DNA of 64,000 bases, from the NCBI RefSeq assembly GCF_000368145.1, contig NZ_KB849283.1, positions 310,001-374,000 on the forward strand, in the 5' to 3' direction. This document shows positions 27,161 to 35,119 of the stretch, one piece after another (positions within the stretch are counted from its first letter, which is position 1; the number at the start of each line of letters is the position of its first letter). This DNA is from Acinetobacter guillouiae CIP 63.46. Lineage in GTDB: Bacteria > Pseudomonadota > Gammaproteobacteria > Pseudomonadales > Moraxellaceae. Below the pieces are notes generated by a model that searched no databases, was not told the DNA's origin, and worked only from the letters and a program-made list of their open reading frames with translations. A program made the translations under genes and the position numbers.

Positions 27161-28477
27161 TCATTTGATTTGTGTAACAGCCATATGGCTATCGTCAATA
27201 GATAAGATCTCACTACAACGTGTTGTATAGCTTGGAGACCGATTTTGCTGGCGCATTTTCCATGTTTCTTGGTTGGAATGATAACCTACTTGTATACAGT
27301 CTGAGCCAAAGCGTTGTTTCATGCTTGAGAGCGTATCCATAAGCTGATCACGTTGCTGAATAAAGTCTACAGGATGCCATAAGTCATTGATGTGTTGGCT
27401 TTTGCTATGCAGTGCTGAGAACATCACAGCAACTTTTACATACTTTAAATTTTCTTTAAATAAAACATCAATTTGCTGTAATGCTGACTTGGTTAAAATC
27501 ATCAAATCGTCTGTTGCATACATCAAACCAATGACACTGCTTTGTGCCTTTTTATAGGGCGCCTGTGCAACTTTTTCATATAAGGAAACATGCACAACTG
27601 CACATAGTTGTCGTTGCTTGCTCAGTCGTTGATGTGCACGATTGACATGGAAAATAATGGCTTGTTTAATAATCTCAACATTGTTTAGAGCAGATGCAAA
27701 ACTGCGTGAGGAAAGGATGCGTTTGGAGGGAATGTCTGCATCGTCCAAAGCAATGCAGGATTGACCTTTTAGTTCACGAATGGTGCGTCCAATGACCACT
27801 GAAAACTCGCGTGCAAGGTAATGTTCATTGGCAAAAGTTAAGTCATAGCAATTATAAATATTATAAGCTTGTAAGCGTTTGCTGGTTTTACGTCCAACGC
27901 ACCAGACTTCTGCAACACTGGTTTCAAGCAGTAGGCCTTCAAAACTGCATAAATCTAAATCAGTCAGGTCACAGACGCTATCAAAGCCTCCACGTTTCTT
28001 GGCAAAATTGTTGGCAAGCTTGGCTTGGGTTTTACTATAGCCAATACCAATGCAACAGGGCAGACCAAGCCATTTTTGAATGGTTTTGATGAGTTTTCTA
28101 CAATAATCCTGTAGATCGAATAAGTCTTGGTAAGAGCTGAGATTGATAAAACATTCATCAATAGAGTAGGCTTCCAAATCCTCATCTTTAAAAAAAATCT
28201 TTAAAATTTTAAAAAAACGATCTGAGAAATCACCATATAAAGCATAGTTACTTGAAAAGGCGAGCACGCCAGCTTTTTTAGCTTGTTGCTCAACTTCATG
28301 CCAAGGGATTGCCATATCTATGTTTAACGCCTTGGCTTCATTGCTTCGTGAAACGACACAACCATCATTATTGCTTAAGACGACAACTGGCTTATTATTT
28401 AAACTGGGGTTAAATACGCGCTCGCAACTGACATAACAATTGTTAATGTCAATCAAAGCAAAAATTTGTTCGCTCAT
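27161..28477 (-). CDS. umuC: Error-prone DNA polymerase V catalytic subunit UmuC
   Basis: The Y-family translesion polymerase (438 residues) has the catalytic motifs [16 protein letters not shown] and [10 protein letters not shown] and the substrate-binding segment [17 protein letters not shown]. It ends in a DUF4113-type tail ([12 protein letters not shown]). It works with processed UmuD. Here umuD is not adjacent but lies 2 kb away behind two genes. A palindromic operator-like site ends 9 bases before the start codon, so the gene should be damage-inducible on its own. Confidence 0.95.
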   Translation of the reverse strand: MSEQIFALIDINNCYVSCERVFNPSLNNKPVVVLSNNDGCVVSRSNEAKALNIDMAIPWHEVEQQAKKAGVLAFSSNYALYGDFSDRFFKILKIFFKDEDLEAYSIDECFINLSSYQDLFDLQDYCRKLIKTIQKWLGLPCCIGIGYSKTQAKLANNFAKKRGGFDSVCDLTDLDLCSFEGLLLETSVAEVWCVGRKTSKRLQAYNIYNCYDLTFANEHYLAREFSVVIGRTIRELKGQSCIALDDADIPSKRILSSRSFASALNNVEIIKQAIIFHVNRAHQRLSKQRQLCAVVHVSLYEKVAQAPYKKAQSSVIGLMYATDDLMILTKSALQQIDVLFKENLKYVKVAVMFSALHSKSQHINDLWHPVDFIQQRDQLMDTLSSMKQRFGSDCIQVGYHSNQETWKMRQQNRSPSYTTRCSEILSIDDSHMAVTQIK

Positions 28478-28485
28478 GGGCTATC

Positions 28486-28506
28486 TTGAAAAAGTTACAA
28501 ATTCAA
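28486..28506. promoter_or_regulatory. UmuDAb-type SOS operator upstream of umuC
   Basis: A 21-bp imperfect palindrome with outer half-sites TTGAA and TTCAA. On the minus strand the core reads TTTGTAACTTTTTCAA, very close to the operator reported for the Acinetobacter repressor UmuDAb (TTGAAAATGT...CTTTTTCAA, from memory). It lies directly before the umuC start codon. Confidence 0.75.
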
Positions 28507-28822
28507 GTGAAATATTAAGAGATGTTTAAAATAAATTCAAATTAAATCTAGTGTGGATTTGTTCATCCTTTGGGCTGGATGATTAAATCGTCGGTGTGGT
28601 GAGAGACAAAACTGACTAAGCACTGTTGAGCTTCGTGGTGGTTTAAGTAATTTAAGTAAAAATGCTGAATAGAGAAGTGGTTCTTTTAAAAGGTATATCT
28701 TAAATTGCAGCTTACAATGTCGAAAAATGAAACATCTCAATCCTTGTATAGAAAACTGAGAGGGCTAAATTAACAGTTGTCGTCGATTTGTACGGCATAT
28801 CCCAATATTGAAAAGGATGGAT
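28507..28822. other. Intergenic region between umuC and the Gln/Asn-rich gene
   Basis: No gene of credible length. The left end should hold the umuC promoter (minus) and the right end the promoter of the Gln/Asn-rich gene (plus). No terminator or repeat recognised. Confidence 0.4.
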
Positions 28823-29047
28823 ATGAAAATGGCTAATCAACAACACAATCAGCAACAGAATCAACAACACAATCAGCAACAAAACCAGCAGAATGACCAA
28901 CAAGGTCAACCTAACCAATCTAATCAGCAGCAGAAGCAACACAGTCAGCAAGATCAACAATCAAATCAACAAAACCAGCAAAAGCAACAATCCAACCAAC
29001 AGGCTCAACAAAATCAGCAAAGCCAGCACAAGCCTCAGCAAAAATAG
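28823..29047 (+). CDS. Extremely Gln/Asn-rich small protein
   Basis: The 74-residue product from ATG 28823 (MKMANQQHNQQQNQQ...) contains about 39 Gln and 12 Asn, roughly 69% of all residues, with Ser, His, Lys and Pro for most of the rest and no aromatic residue after the start. AAAGGA lies 5 bases before the start, and a 15-bp terminator follows, so it looks like a real transcription unit. Such a sequence must be intrinsically disordered. A hydrophilin-like desiccation role or a prion-like assembly role are possible ideas; neither is shown. It sits inside the DNA-damage gene region but on the opposite strand. Confidence 0.75.
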   Translation: MKMANQQHNQQQNQQHNQQQNQQNDQQGQPNQSNQQQKQHSQQDQQSNQQNQQKQQSNQQAQQNQQSQHKPQQK

Positions 29048-29080
29048 GGCTTTGAACTCATCTTAATCGTAGCTTATAAA

Positions 29081-29112
29081 TGACAAAACGCCTCAACTGA
29101 GGCGTTTTGTCA
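29081..29112. terminator. Strong bidirectional terminator
   Basis: A 15-bp perfect stem (TGACAAAACGCCTCA and its complement) with a 2-base loop lies between the Gln/Asn-rich gene and the convergent glycosylase gene. Confidence 0.9.
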
Positions 29113-29179
29113 TTTTAGCTATTTTGAATTTTAAGCTTCTTCATTTTTAAGTGTCTTGATTTTAAGCTTACGTTGCCGA

Positions 29180-30382
29180 TCACTTGAATCGTTTATTACT
29201 TTGATCAAGAATTTTATGGAGACCTTCATTTATATTTATACATTGATTAAATTGGGCAAAATGGTGTATTTCAGTGTTTAGTGCGCTAAAGAAATGTGCT
29301 GGGTCTGCAATAGTATGATTGAGATGCTGGGGTTCAAGATGTAGGCTGATGACTTCAAATTGATTTTTTGCCCGATGTGCTTTGCAATCTATACGTCCGA
29401 CAATTTGATCCCCATATAAAATAGGTAAACAAAAATAACCAAATACACGTTTAGGTGGTGTCACATAACATTCCAACCGATAATCAAATTTAAACAGGGT
29501 ATTTAAACGGTCACGATGTATCACCAGATTGTCAAAAGGAGAGAGAATTTTGACTTTTAACTCAATATTGGGGATCTGTTCTAAGGCCTCGGTTTGGATA
29601 TAAAGATTTTGACTCTCTTTGTCACTACTGCCTAATTGAGCTAAAGTGGTGATCACACCTGCATCTAATTGTTCATTGACGATGTCACGCATTGCCTCAC
29701 GAATCTTTTGCCCAACTTTTAAATGCAACAATTGCTTCCATGCAAACACGCCATGTGCGCGGAGCGTGGTATTGAACAAGTAGCGGGCATATTCCTCTAG
29801 TGTAGGAACACTCAGATCAAGATGACTTGGGATACAATATTCGGTCAGTTGATAGACTTTTTCCATACCATTACGTTCAGAAATCATCAAATCGCCTTGC
29901 ATAAACAATTGCTCAATCGAACGACGCGCTAAACTTGAGTTCCACCAGCCCCCTGAATTTTGCTTATTGCCTTGTCCAATGTTGCGTAATCGAATACTGC
30001 CTTCAGCTTTCGCCCGAGCCAGAATCTCATTCATAAAAGCTTGATCACCACGATTAAAATAACGATGCTCACCATTTCTAATCGATGTCATATGAGGAAG
30101 TGCATAGCGATAATCTTGCATTGGTAAATAAGATGCTGCATGAAACCAATATTCAAAAATATGCTGCTGTTTGACCAGTTGATTTAAGTGGCTTTGCTGA
30201 TAATCTGGAACACGGCTCCATAAAATATGGTGGTGGGCACGTTCTACTACAGAAATTGTATCAATCTGAACATAGCCAAGATGTTCAATCGCATGGCGTG
30301 TTCCAGATAATCCTGTACCAAAGGAAGCAGGTGAAATTAGGCCTTGATGAGAGAGTGCCAGACGTCTTAATGATTCAATCAT
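29180..30382 (-). CDS. YcaQ/AlkX-like winged-helix DNA glycosylase
   Basis: The 400-residue protein belongs to the HTH_42 (DUF1006) family. E. coli YcaQ/AlkX unhooks DNA interstrand crosslinks and removes bulky N7-alkylguanine. The catalytic Q-x-D motif is visible in YVQIDTISVVERAHHHILWSR, and FEYWFHAASYLP and LSPFDNLVIHRDRL are typical of the family. Being placed between umuC and umuD supports a DNA-repair role. No UmuDAb-type site lies directly upstream; it may be read through from umuD, about 106 bases upstream. Confidence 0.88.
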   Translation of the reverse strand: MIESLRRLALSHQGLISPASFGTGLSGTRHAIEHLGYVQIDTISVVERAHHHILWSRVPDYQQSHLNQLVKQQHIFEYWFHAASYLPMQDYRYALPHMTSIRNGEHRYFNRGDQAFMNEILARAKAEGSIRLRNIGQGNKQNSGGWWNSSLARRSIEQLFMQGDLMISERNGMEKVYQLTEYCIPSHLDLSVPTLEEYARYLFNTTLRAHGVFAWKQLLHLKVGQKIREAMRDIVNEQLDAGVITTLAQLGSSDKESQNLYIQTEALEQIPNIELKVKILSPFDNLVIHRDRLNTLFKFDYRLECYVTPPKRVFGYFCLPILYGDQIVGRIDCKAHRAKNQFEVISLHLEPQHLNHTIADPAHFFSALNTEIHHFAQFNQCININEGLHKILDQSNKRFK

Positions 30383-30488
30383 AACAATTATTTTTTAACC
30401 TATTTTTAGTGATTCTTGGTTGCCACGTGGGTATCGCAAATGAAGCTTGAAGATGAGTAGCACAAACAAAGGCTATGACGTTCAATGA

Positions 30489-31028
30489 TCATTTTAATTT
30501 TTTAAGAATACAAGTAACAACACCCCAAATCATAATTTGTTCTTCACTGTGTGGGTGAATATCTGGAAAATCAGGATTTTCTGCTTTGAGCCAAATATCA
30601 TAAATTCCTGTAGATACTTTAACTTGCATAAAGCGTTTGACTGTAAATTCATTGTTGATTAATGCCAAAACAACATCGCCGTGTTCAGCCTCTAGGCTAC
30701 GGTCAATTAAAATTTCATCTCCAATTTCAATACCTGCATTTTTCATTGATAAGGAGTTAACTTTTAACATAAAGGTTGCAATAGGGTTATGAATTAAGTG
30801 TTCATTTAAATCAATTTTCTTTTCTGTATAGTCTTGAGCGGGTGATGGAAAGCCTGCTGCAACGGTTTCCAAAGGATAGGGGATACTGATGTTGCTACGA
30901 AATTCAATTGTACGTAAATCTTGCTTTGAAATAGGCTCGATAATAGAAAGAAGAGAATTGATTGTCTTAAAATTTTCCCTTACAGAGCGATCACTTAACT
31001 TCGATGGTGGAGTCAAATTTGGCGGCAT
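30489..31028 (-). CDS. umuD: UmuD-like S24 peptidase with N-terminal extension
   Basis: The 179-residue protein has the self-cleavage site Ala58-Gly59 (TVAAGFPSP), catalytic Ser94 (NSLSMKNAG) and Lys131 (FTVKRFM). Spacing from Gly to Ser (35) and Ser to Lys (37) is the same as in E. coli UmuD. The region before the cleavage site is 58 residues, against 24 in E. coli UmuD, and shows no clear helix-turn-helix, so a repressor role like UmuDAb is uncertain. ATG 31028 has AGGTG upstream. A 21-bp operator-like palindrome lies 12 bases before the start. RecA* should promote cleavage. Confidence 0.85.
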   Translation of the reverse strand: MPPNLTPPSKLSDRSVRENFKTINSLLSIIEPISKQDLRTIEFRSNISIPYPLETVAAGFPSPAQDYTEKKIDLNEHLIHNPIATFMLKVNSLSMKNAGIEIGDEILIDRSLEAEHGDVVLALINNEFTVKRFMQVKVSTGIYDIWLKAENPDFPDIHPHSEEQIMIWGVVTCILKKLK

Positions 31029-31039
31029 CACGATTCACC

Positions 31040-31060
31040 TTGAAAATGTAACATAATCAA
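31040..31060. promoter_or_regulatory. UmuDAb-type SOS operator upstream of umuD
   Basis: A 21-bp palindrome beginning TTGAAAATGTAACA and ending AATCAA, close to the site before umuC and to the known UmuDAb operator. It also lies 22 bases before the divergent Imm33-like gene, so it could affect both. Confidence 0.75.
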
Positions 31061-31081
31061 GTTTAACAAAATAAACGCGTG

Positions 31082-31504
31082 ATGCAAGATTCTTTTGGTG
31101 AATTGATTGTGATTGTCAAACTGTCGGCTTACAATTTGACAAAATCCAATCGTTCGGAAATGTACATGTTGCAAGATTTTGTAGAAGAACAGAAATTAGT
31201 GTGTGAAGAATTTGACTCTCGATATATCAAAGTCAATGAAACGGATCTCGTGGCTATCGCTAAGCAAACCATAAGTAAAGAACCGATCGTGGGTTTACGT
31301 AAACAGCCTGATGCTGAAAATGTGTCATGGTTTATTTATGGTGGTGAGTTGGAAGAGGGTGAAGATTTTTTTGATGTGATCAGTGTAAAAGAGCTTGAAG
31401 AGGTTTTTCCTGATGCGATCCCTTATCTGGCTTTGGAACAAGGCTTTAGATTTATGATAGATGCTGATGAATACGAAGATGTATGGAAAGCAGATATTTT
31501 ATAA
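31082..31504 (+). CDS. DUF2185/Imm33-like protein
   Basis: The 140-residue acidic protein ends in a domain resembling the DUF2185/Imm33 family: VSWFIYGGELEEGEDFF, SVKELEEVFPDAIPYLALEQGFRFMID and YEDVWKAD. Imm33 members are immunity proteins of polymorphic toxins, but many family members are orphans; no toxin gene is adjacent here. The start is uncertain (GTG 31079, ATG 31082 or a later Met), as no strong RBS is seen. It is divergent from umuD and may share its operator. Confidence 0.6.
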   Translation: MQDSFGELIVIVKLSAYNLTKSNRSEMYMLQDFVEEQKLVCEEFDSRYIKVNETDLVAIAKQTISKEPIVGLRKQPDAENVSWFIYGGELEEGEDFFDVISVKELEEVFPDAIPYLALEQGFRFMIDADEYEDVWKADIL

Positions 31505-31523
31505 ATAAAAGGTTTGCTCAAGC

Positions 31524-31904
31524 ATGATCTATAGATTTAGTTTGACCCTCTGCAGTATTGTTCTGAGTAGTGGATTGAGCACGCAAAGTTTTGCTGAACC
31601 ATCCACGCAAAAACTCACCCAAGAACAGTATGACCAACGTATTCAAACCTATACTGATCAAGTCAATGAAACTAAACATATCTTGGATGAGGCGCATAGC
31701 ACGATCACTGCGATTGAACAGCATCAAGCATTTTGTTCACGTTTAGATGCTTATCAAGCGATTGCTAGGATTTCGAAAGAAAATTTAGAACTTGATACGG
31801 CCAATATGATGTTGGTGATCGCCAATAATTTTTTAGATCGACAAAAGCAAAGTATTGAGCAGTCAGGAATGACGTTTGAGCGATTTTGTTCGATTAAGAA
31901 ATAA
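31524..31904 (+). CDS. Small exported hypothetical protein
   Basis: The 126-residue protein has a signal peptide ending STQSFA and a mature part that is mostly helical, with two Cys (FCSRLD and RFCSIKK) that may form a disulfide. It begins 20 bases after the Imm33-like gene, so the two are probably cotranscribed. Family not recognised. Confidence 0.6.
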   Translation: MIYRFSLTLCSIVLSSGLSTQSFAEPSTQKLTQEQYDQRIQTYTDQVNETKHILDEAHSTITAIEQHQAFCSRLDAYQAIARISKENLELDTANMMLVIANNFLDRQKQSIEQSGMTFERFCSIKK

Positions 31905-31989
31905 ACAAAATGTCATTTAAGCCTTATTTTAGTCAGAAAATGATATTTAATTGGCTGAAAATGATAAGTTGTTTTTAAAAAAATGATCA

Positions 31990-32106
31990 ATAATAGACGC
32001 ATTAAAGCAGTACAAGATTTGATTTTCCCTGGTCTGTATTTTGTGTGGCTTTAAGCGTCAATCGTATGATTGACGCACCCTAAACTCGCTTAATTGCGAG
32101 TTTTTT
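31990..32106 (+). ncRNA. Candidate small RNA ending in a tandem hairpin
   Basis: A 9-bp perfect hairpin at 32055-32076 (GCGTCAATC / GATTGACGC) is followed six bases later by a full Rho-independent terminator at 32082-32106 (AAACTCGC / GCGAGTTT plus T-run). It is over 150 bases from the nearest upstream stop codon. The 5' end is a guess; no strong promoter was identified. Confidence 0.3.
32082..32106 (+). terminator. Rho-independent terminator
   Basis: Stem AAACTCGC / GCGAGTTT, loop TTAATT, followed by TTTTTT on the plus strand. Confidence 0.8.
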
Positions 32107-32570
32107 AATGCATTTTTTTATGGATTTTATTTACAAAATATCGGAAAAAGATAGCAAACCGATTAAAAAGAAAAATAACCATTCAAAGAGACACTGACAA
32201 ATCAACAATAGTTTACTTTTGAGCAGAATGTTTAAAAAGAATAGAAAGACAAGTCATGATCGTGCATAAAGCCAAACAGGCCGAAGCACTTGAACAAAAG
32301 CTGAAAATTTTGCTATATACTACAATCATATAAATAAAGTGAGTCATTCATTTTGTTGACGATTTTTTATTCTATGCAACAAGCATTACCACAATATTTT
32401 TATTTTGGGCAGATGTTGTTACTGTAAGATTGTTCGCATGAGCAGTATAAATTTTTTATTATCATTTTGTAGTCAAGAGAATATGGATTTGTATGAATTC
32501 ACTCATCAGTCAAATCGTGAGGCTATTGCAATATATGTATTGAATAAATTCTTTAATTAATCAATTTTTA

Positions 32571-32879
32571 GGGTCTGCTGACAATTCGTCTATGTTTGCG
32601 ACTACGTGTGTTTTTTAGGCGATACTAGGCACGAAATACGAAATTTAGTCATTCTAAATAAGTAGTTCGTAACGACGTAGCGGCAAAAAACACGCTAGTC
32701 CCCGCTGCGCCTTGCGCTGCAAACAAAGCAGTGCTTTGTTCTTGCTCAGGGTTGTGGCTAAAATTATCTCAGCCTTCGTTATGAAACTCGAAAATAGTCT
32801 CGCTATTCTCCTCGTTTCCTGCCTTGCCTGCTCAATTTTAACCTACAACGCAAGCCATTTATGAAATGTCAACAGACCC
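32571..32879. mobile_element. MITE-like element, copy 2 (309 bp)
   Basis: Nearly identical to 6821-7086, with ends GGGTCTGCTGACA and TGTCAACAGACCC and flanking TA (32569-32570, 32880-32881). It is 43 bp longer because of an internal insert at about 32702-32750. The insert contains a perfect 9-bp hairpin (AACAAAGCA / TGCTTTGTT). The right end lies 35 bases before the MarR start codon, so it may carry or separate that promoter. Confidence 0.75.
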
Positions 32880-32914
32880 TAATCTCTCTATAAATTTTTA
32901 TTTAAAGGGTTTTT

Positions 32915-33346
32915 ATGAAACCGATTCGTGTATCGCCATCTCTGACTTTAGCTTTGTTACAAGCGCGAGAAGCTACAATGATGCATTTTAGACCGATTTT
33001 AAATGAAATGGGTTTGACTGAGCAGCAATGGCGTGTGATTTCTGTACTTTATCAATATGATGAACTTGAAAATAACCACTTGGCTGATTTGGCATGTATT
33101 TTAAGACCCAGTTTAACGGGGATTTTAAATCGTATGCGTGATCAAAATCTGATTAAGAAACGAAAAGACCTACATGATCAACGGGTGAGTTTGATTCAGC
33201 TGAGCGATGAAGGTAAAAGATACTTTGAGACACAAGCGGTGAAAATGGAAGAAAGCTATACAGATATTCAAACACAATATGGTGCAGAGAAAGTCCAGCA
33301 GCTTATGGAATTGTTAAACGATCTCTCAAAAATAAAACCACGATAA
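32915..33346 (+). CDS. MarR-family transcriptional regulator, HpaR-like
   Basis: The 143-residue winged-helix regulator opens SPSLTLALLQAREATMMHFRPIL and has the recognition region ILRPSLTGILNRMRDQNLIKKRKDLHDQR followed by the wing. The N-terminus resembles HpaR, the repressor of homoprotocatechuate degradation, but no such catabolic genes are in the window, so the regulon is unknown. AAAGGG precedes the ATG. Confidence 0.85.
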   Translation: MKPIRVSPSLTLALLQAREATMMHFRPILNEMGLTEQQWRVISVLYQYDELENNHLADLACILRPSLTGILNRMRDQNLIKKRKDLHDQRVSLIQLSDEGKRYFETQAVKMEESYTDIQTQYGAEKVQQLMELLNDLSKIKPR

Positions 33347-33431
33347 ATTTAAAGTAAAACAAAGGTTTATGGGGTGAAGTGTAAAACTGCATGTCACTCA
33401 ATTCATTTTAAATATACAAAACACCCTAATC

Positions 33432-33462
33432 AAAAATGAGTGGGTTTTAATCACTCATTTTT
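33432..33462. terminator. Bidirectional terminator between marR and dsbG
   Basis: Stem AAAAATGAGTG / CACTCATTTTT with a 9-base loop between convergent genes. Confidence 0.85.
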
Positions 33463-33470
33463 ATCATTGT

Positions 33471-34220
33471 TTAATCAAATAACTTTTTAATGTCTTTCGG
33501 TGCGCCTTGCTGGCTTTGAATTTCACCTTTTGCATCTTTCCATACCATTGCAGGAGTAGCATAAAAACCGTATTTATCCATGAGTTTGGTATTTTCATCT
33601 AACTTTTCAGATAACGCCTTAGGAATACTCTTCATTTCTACCAATTTATTCTTACCGTTGCTTAAATTGTATTGTTTGAAAATTTCTGCAGGATTGGCAT
33701 TGTTTAAAATCGTTGCGGCTTGTCCTTTACTGCTTGGACGAATGACTCCAACCATAATATGACGTAATTGAACTTTTCCTGAATCTACATAGGGACGTGC
33801 TTGTTGCCAAAAGGTATGACAGTAGGGGCAGTTTGGGTCATTAAATACATAAACGACTTTTGGCGCATTGCTATCGCCGTCTTGAATCCAAGTTGATTTT
33901 TCTAGGCTTTTCCAAATTTCATCTAATACGGCACCTTTAACATGGGTGTTAATCGCTTCTTCGGTTAAATTTTTTCCTGAAGCATTAAATAGGTCACCGA
34001 CGATATAGTGCTTTTGATCTTTTGAAATAAAGATTGTCGATGGATATTCATCTTTATAGCCCGTCCAACCTTCTAAACCCTCGGGTGCATCTATTTGCTT
34101 AACAAAGTTATAACCTTCTTTTTCCAATTTATTTTTAAGGAAATTTGCATCAGCAGCAAACAAAGAGCCACTTAACACCAAACCAAGCGAATAAATACCG
34201 AGTGTTTTTAAATCAATCAT
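33471..34220 (-). CDS. dsbG: Thiol:disulfide isomerase/reductase DsbG-like
   Basis: The 249-residue periplasmic protein has a signal peptide (IYSLGLVLSGSLFAAD), a dimerisation-type N-domain and a thioredoxin fold with NDPNCPYCHTFW near residue 132. CPYC is the DsbG-type active site (DsbC has CGYC). A cis-Pro loop is present in FYATPAMVW. ATG 34220, with AGGAG eight bases upstream, is preferred to a longer frame to 34268. DsbD, encoded upstream, would keep it reduced. Confidence 0.88.
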   Translation of the reverse strand: MIDLKTLGIYSLGLVLSGSLFAADANFLKNKLEKEGYNFVKQIDAPEGLEGWTGYKDEYPSTIFISKDQKHYIVGDLFNASGKNLTEEAINTHVKGAVLDEIWKSLEKSTWIQDGDSNAPKVVYVFNDPNCPYCHTFWQQARPYVDSGKVQLRHIMVGVIRPSSKGQAATILNNANPAEIFKQYNLSNGKNKLVEMKSIPKALSEKLDENTKLMDKYGFYATPAMVWKDAKGEIQSQQGAPKDIKKLFD

Positions 34221-34277
34221 CAAGATGACTCCTAAGGTTAAAAGCAATAATTCTTTAATCAATGCCAATGAAATAGA

Positions 34278-35108
34278 TTATTCCGAAACTATCTTTTGAA
34301 CTTTTTGGTGAAGCGCAGCATGGGTAAGTTCCCCCATATGTGTATCGATTAATTTGCCTTGTGCATTAAAAAATAAGGTGCTGGGTAAGCCAAACATTCC
34401 CATTTTTTGTGCCGTTACGCCGTCAAAGTCCAGTAGAACCCAATGCAAATTAAGTTTGTGTTGTTGCAAATACGTTTGCACCGTTTTGGCATCTTCATTC
34501 TGATTAATAAAGACAAATTGCACATTGGGATATCGTTGTTGAGCATCATTTAACACCGGCATTTCACGTCTGCAAGGCGGACACCAGCTGGCCCAAAGAT
34601 TAATTACGGTGGGTTTGCCGAGGAATTGAGTCAGCTCAACATGCTCTTGTTGAAGATTCACTAAATTAACTTGAGGAAATTGTTGGTATTGCAATTGTAC
34701 CTGTTGATAGAAATATTGACCTGAAATGAAAAACAGGGCAAAAGCTGCAAAGCATAGTGCAATAAAGCTTTTCTTTAGAGATCGATTTTTCCAAATCATC
34801 CATAGCCCAGCACAAGCAATTCCTACATAAAGATGAAAACCTTTATCTTGAATCTTCAATATTTCAATTGGATGCTCTAAATAAACATCTAAATTGAGTA
34901 AGACAAAGCCAAGTCGTGCAGATAACAAGCCAACCAAGAATGCAGACCAAATCGAGTCTTTAAACGCAGCCCATTGAAAATTTGAAACAGCAAAATATTG
35001 AAAGCTAAACTTTCCAATTACTACACTTATCAGTATCGCAAGCATGAGGATGGTTAATCCCCATGGCAACATAATTGGTCCTAAATGAATTGCTTGTGCA
35101 GTGATCAT
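34278..35108 (-). CDS. TlpA-like thioredoxin with multi-helix membrane domain
   Basis: Residues 1-120 hold about four membrane helices; the pattern MITAQAIHLGPIMLPWG and SARLGFVLLN recalls the Lgt-type membrane fold. The C-terminal thioredoxin domain has the active site WASWCPPCRREMP near residue 174 and the cis-Pro loop FGLPSTLFF. The total length is 276 residues. It follows dsbD after 11 bases and precedes dsbG, so it is likely a membrane-tethered periplasmic thiol reductase supplied by DsbD. The membrane part is unusual, as most TlpA proteins have a single anchor. Confidence 0.85.
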   Translation of the reverse strand: MITAQAIHLGPIMLPWGLTILMLAILISVVIGKFSFQYFAVSNFQWAAFKDSIWSAFLVGLLSARLGFVLLNLDVYLEHPIEILKIQDKGFHLYVGIACAGLWMIWKNRSLKKSFIALCFAAFALFFISGQYFYQQVQLQYQQFPQVNLVNLQQEHVELTQFLGKPTVINLWASWCPPCRREMPVLNDAQQRYPNVQFVFINQNEDAKTVQTYLQQHKLNLHWVLLDFDGVTAQKMGMFGLPSTLFFNAQGKLIDTHMGELTHAALHQKVQKIVSE

Positions 35109-35119
35109 GGAAAGTTTGC

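Larger units (their letters stand above)
31905..32570. other. Gene-poor region with two hairpins and a promoter-like site
   Basis: No credible protein gene over 30 codons. It contains the hairpin pair at 32055-32106 and a sigma70-like promoter at 32290-32319 (TTGAAC, 18-base spacer, TATATA). The 25-codon frame from ATG 32483 is too weak to call. The MITE-like element starts at its right end. Confidence 0.4.

Noticed and set aside
28712..28960. Leu/Ile/Val-rich frame antisense to the Gln/Asn-rich gene
   Set aside because: It is the complement of CAA/CAG/AAC repeats; it has no RBS and ends in unrelated sequence.
31079..31904. Toxin-immunity module around the Imm33-like gene
   Set aside because: No adjacent gene looks like a polymorphic toxin, so the family link alone does not support it.
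32374..32560. Short frames between the candidate small RNA and MITE copy 2, such as ATG 32483
   Set aside because: They are under 30 codons, have weak or no RBS and no similarity that I can see, although a promoter-like site lies upstream.
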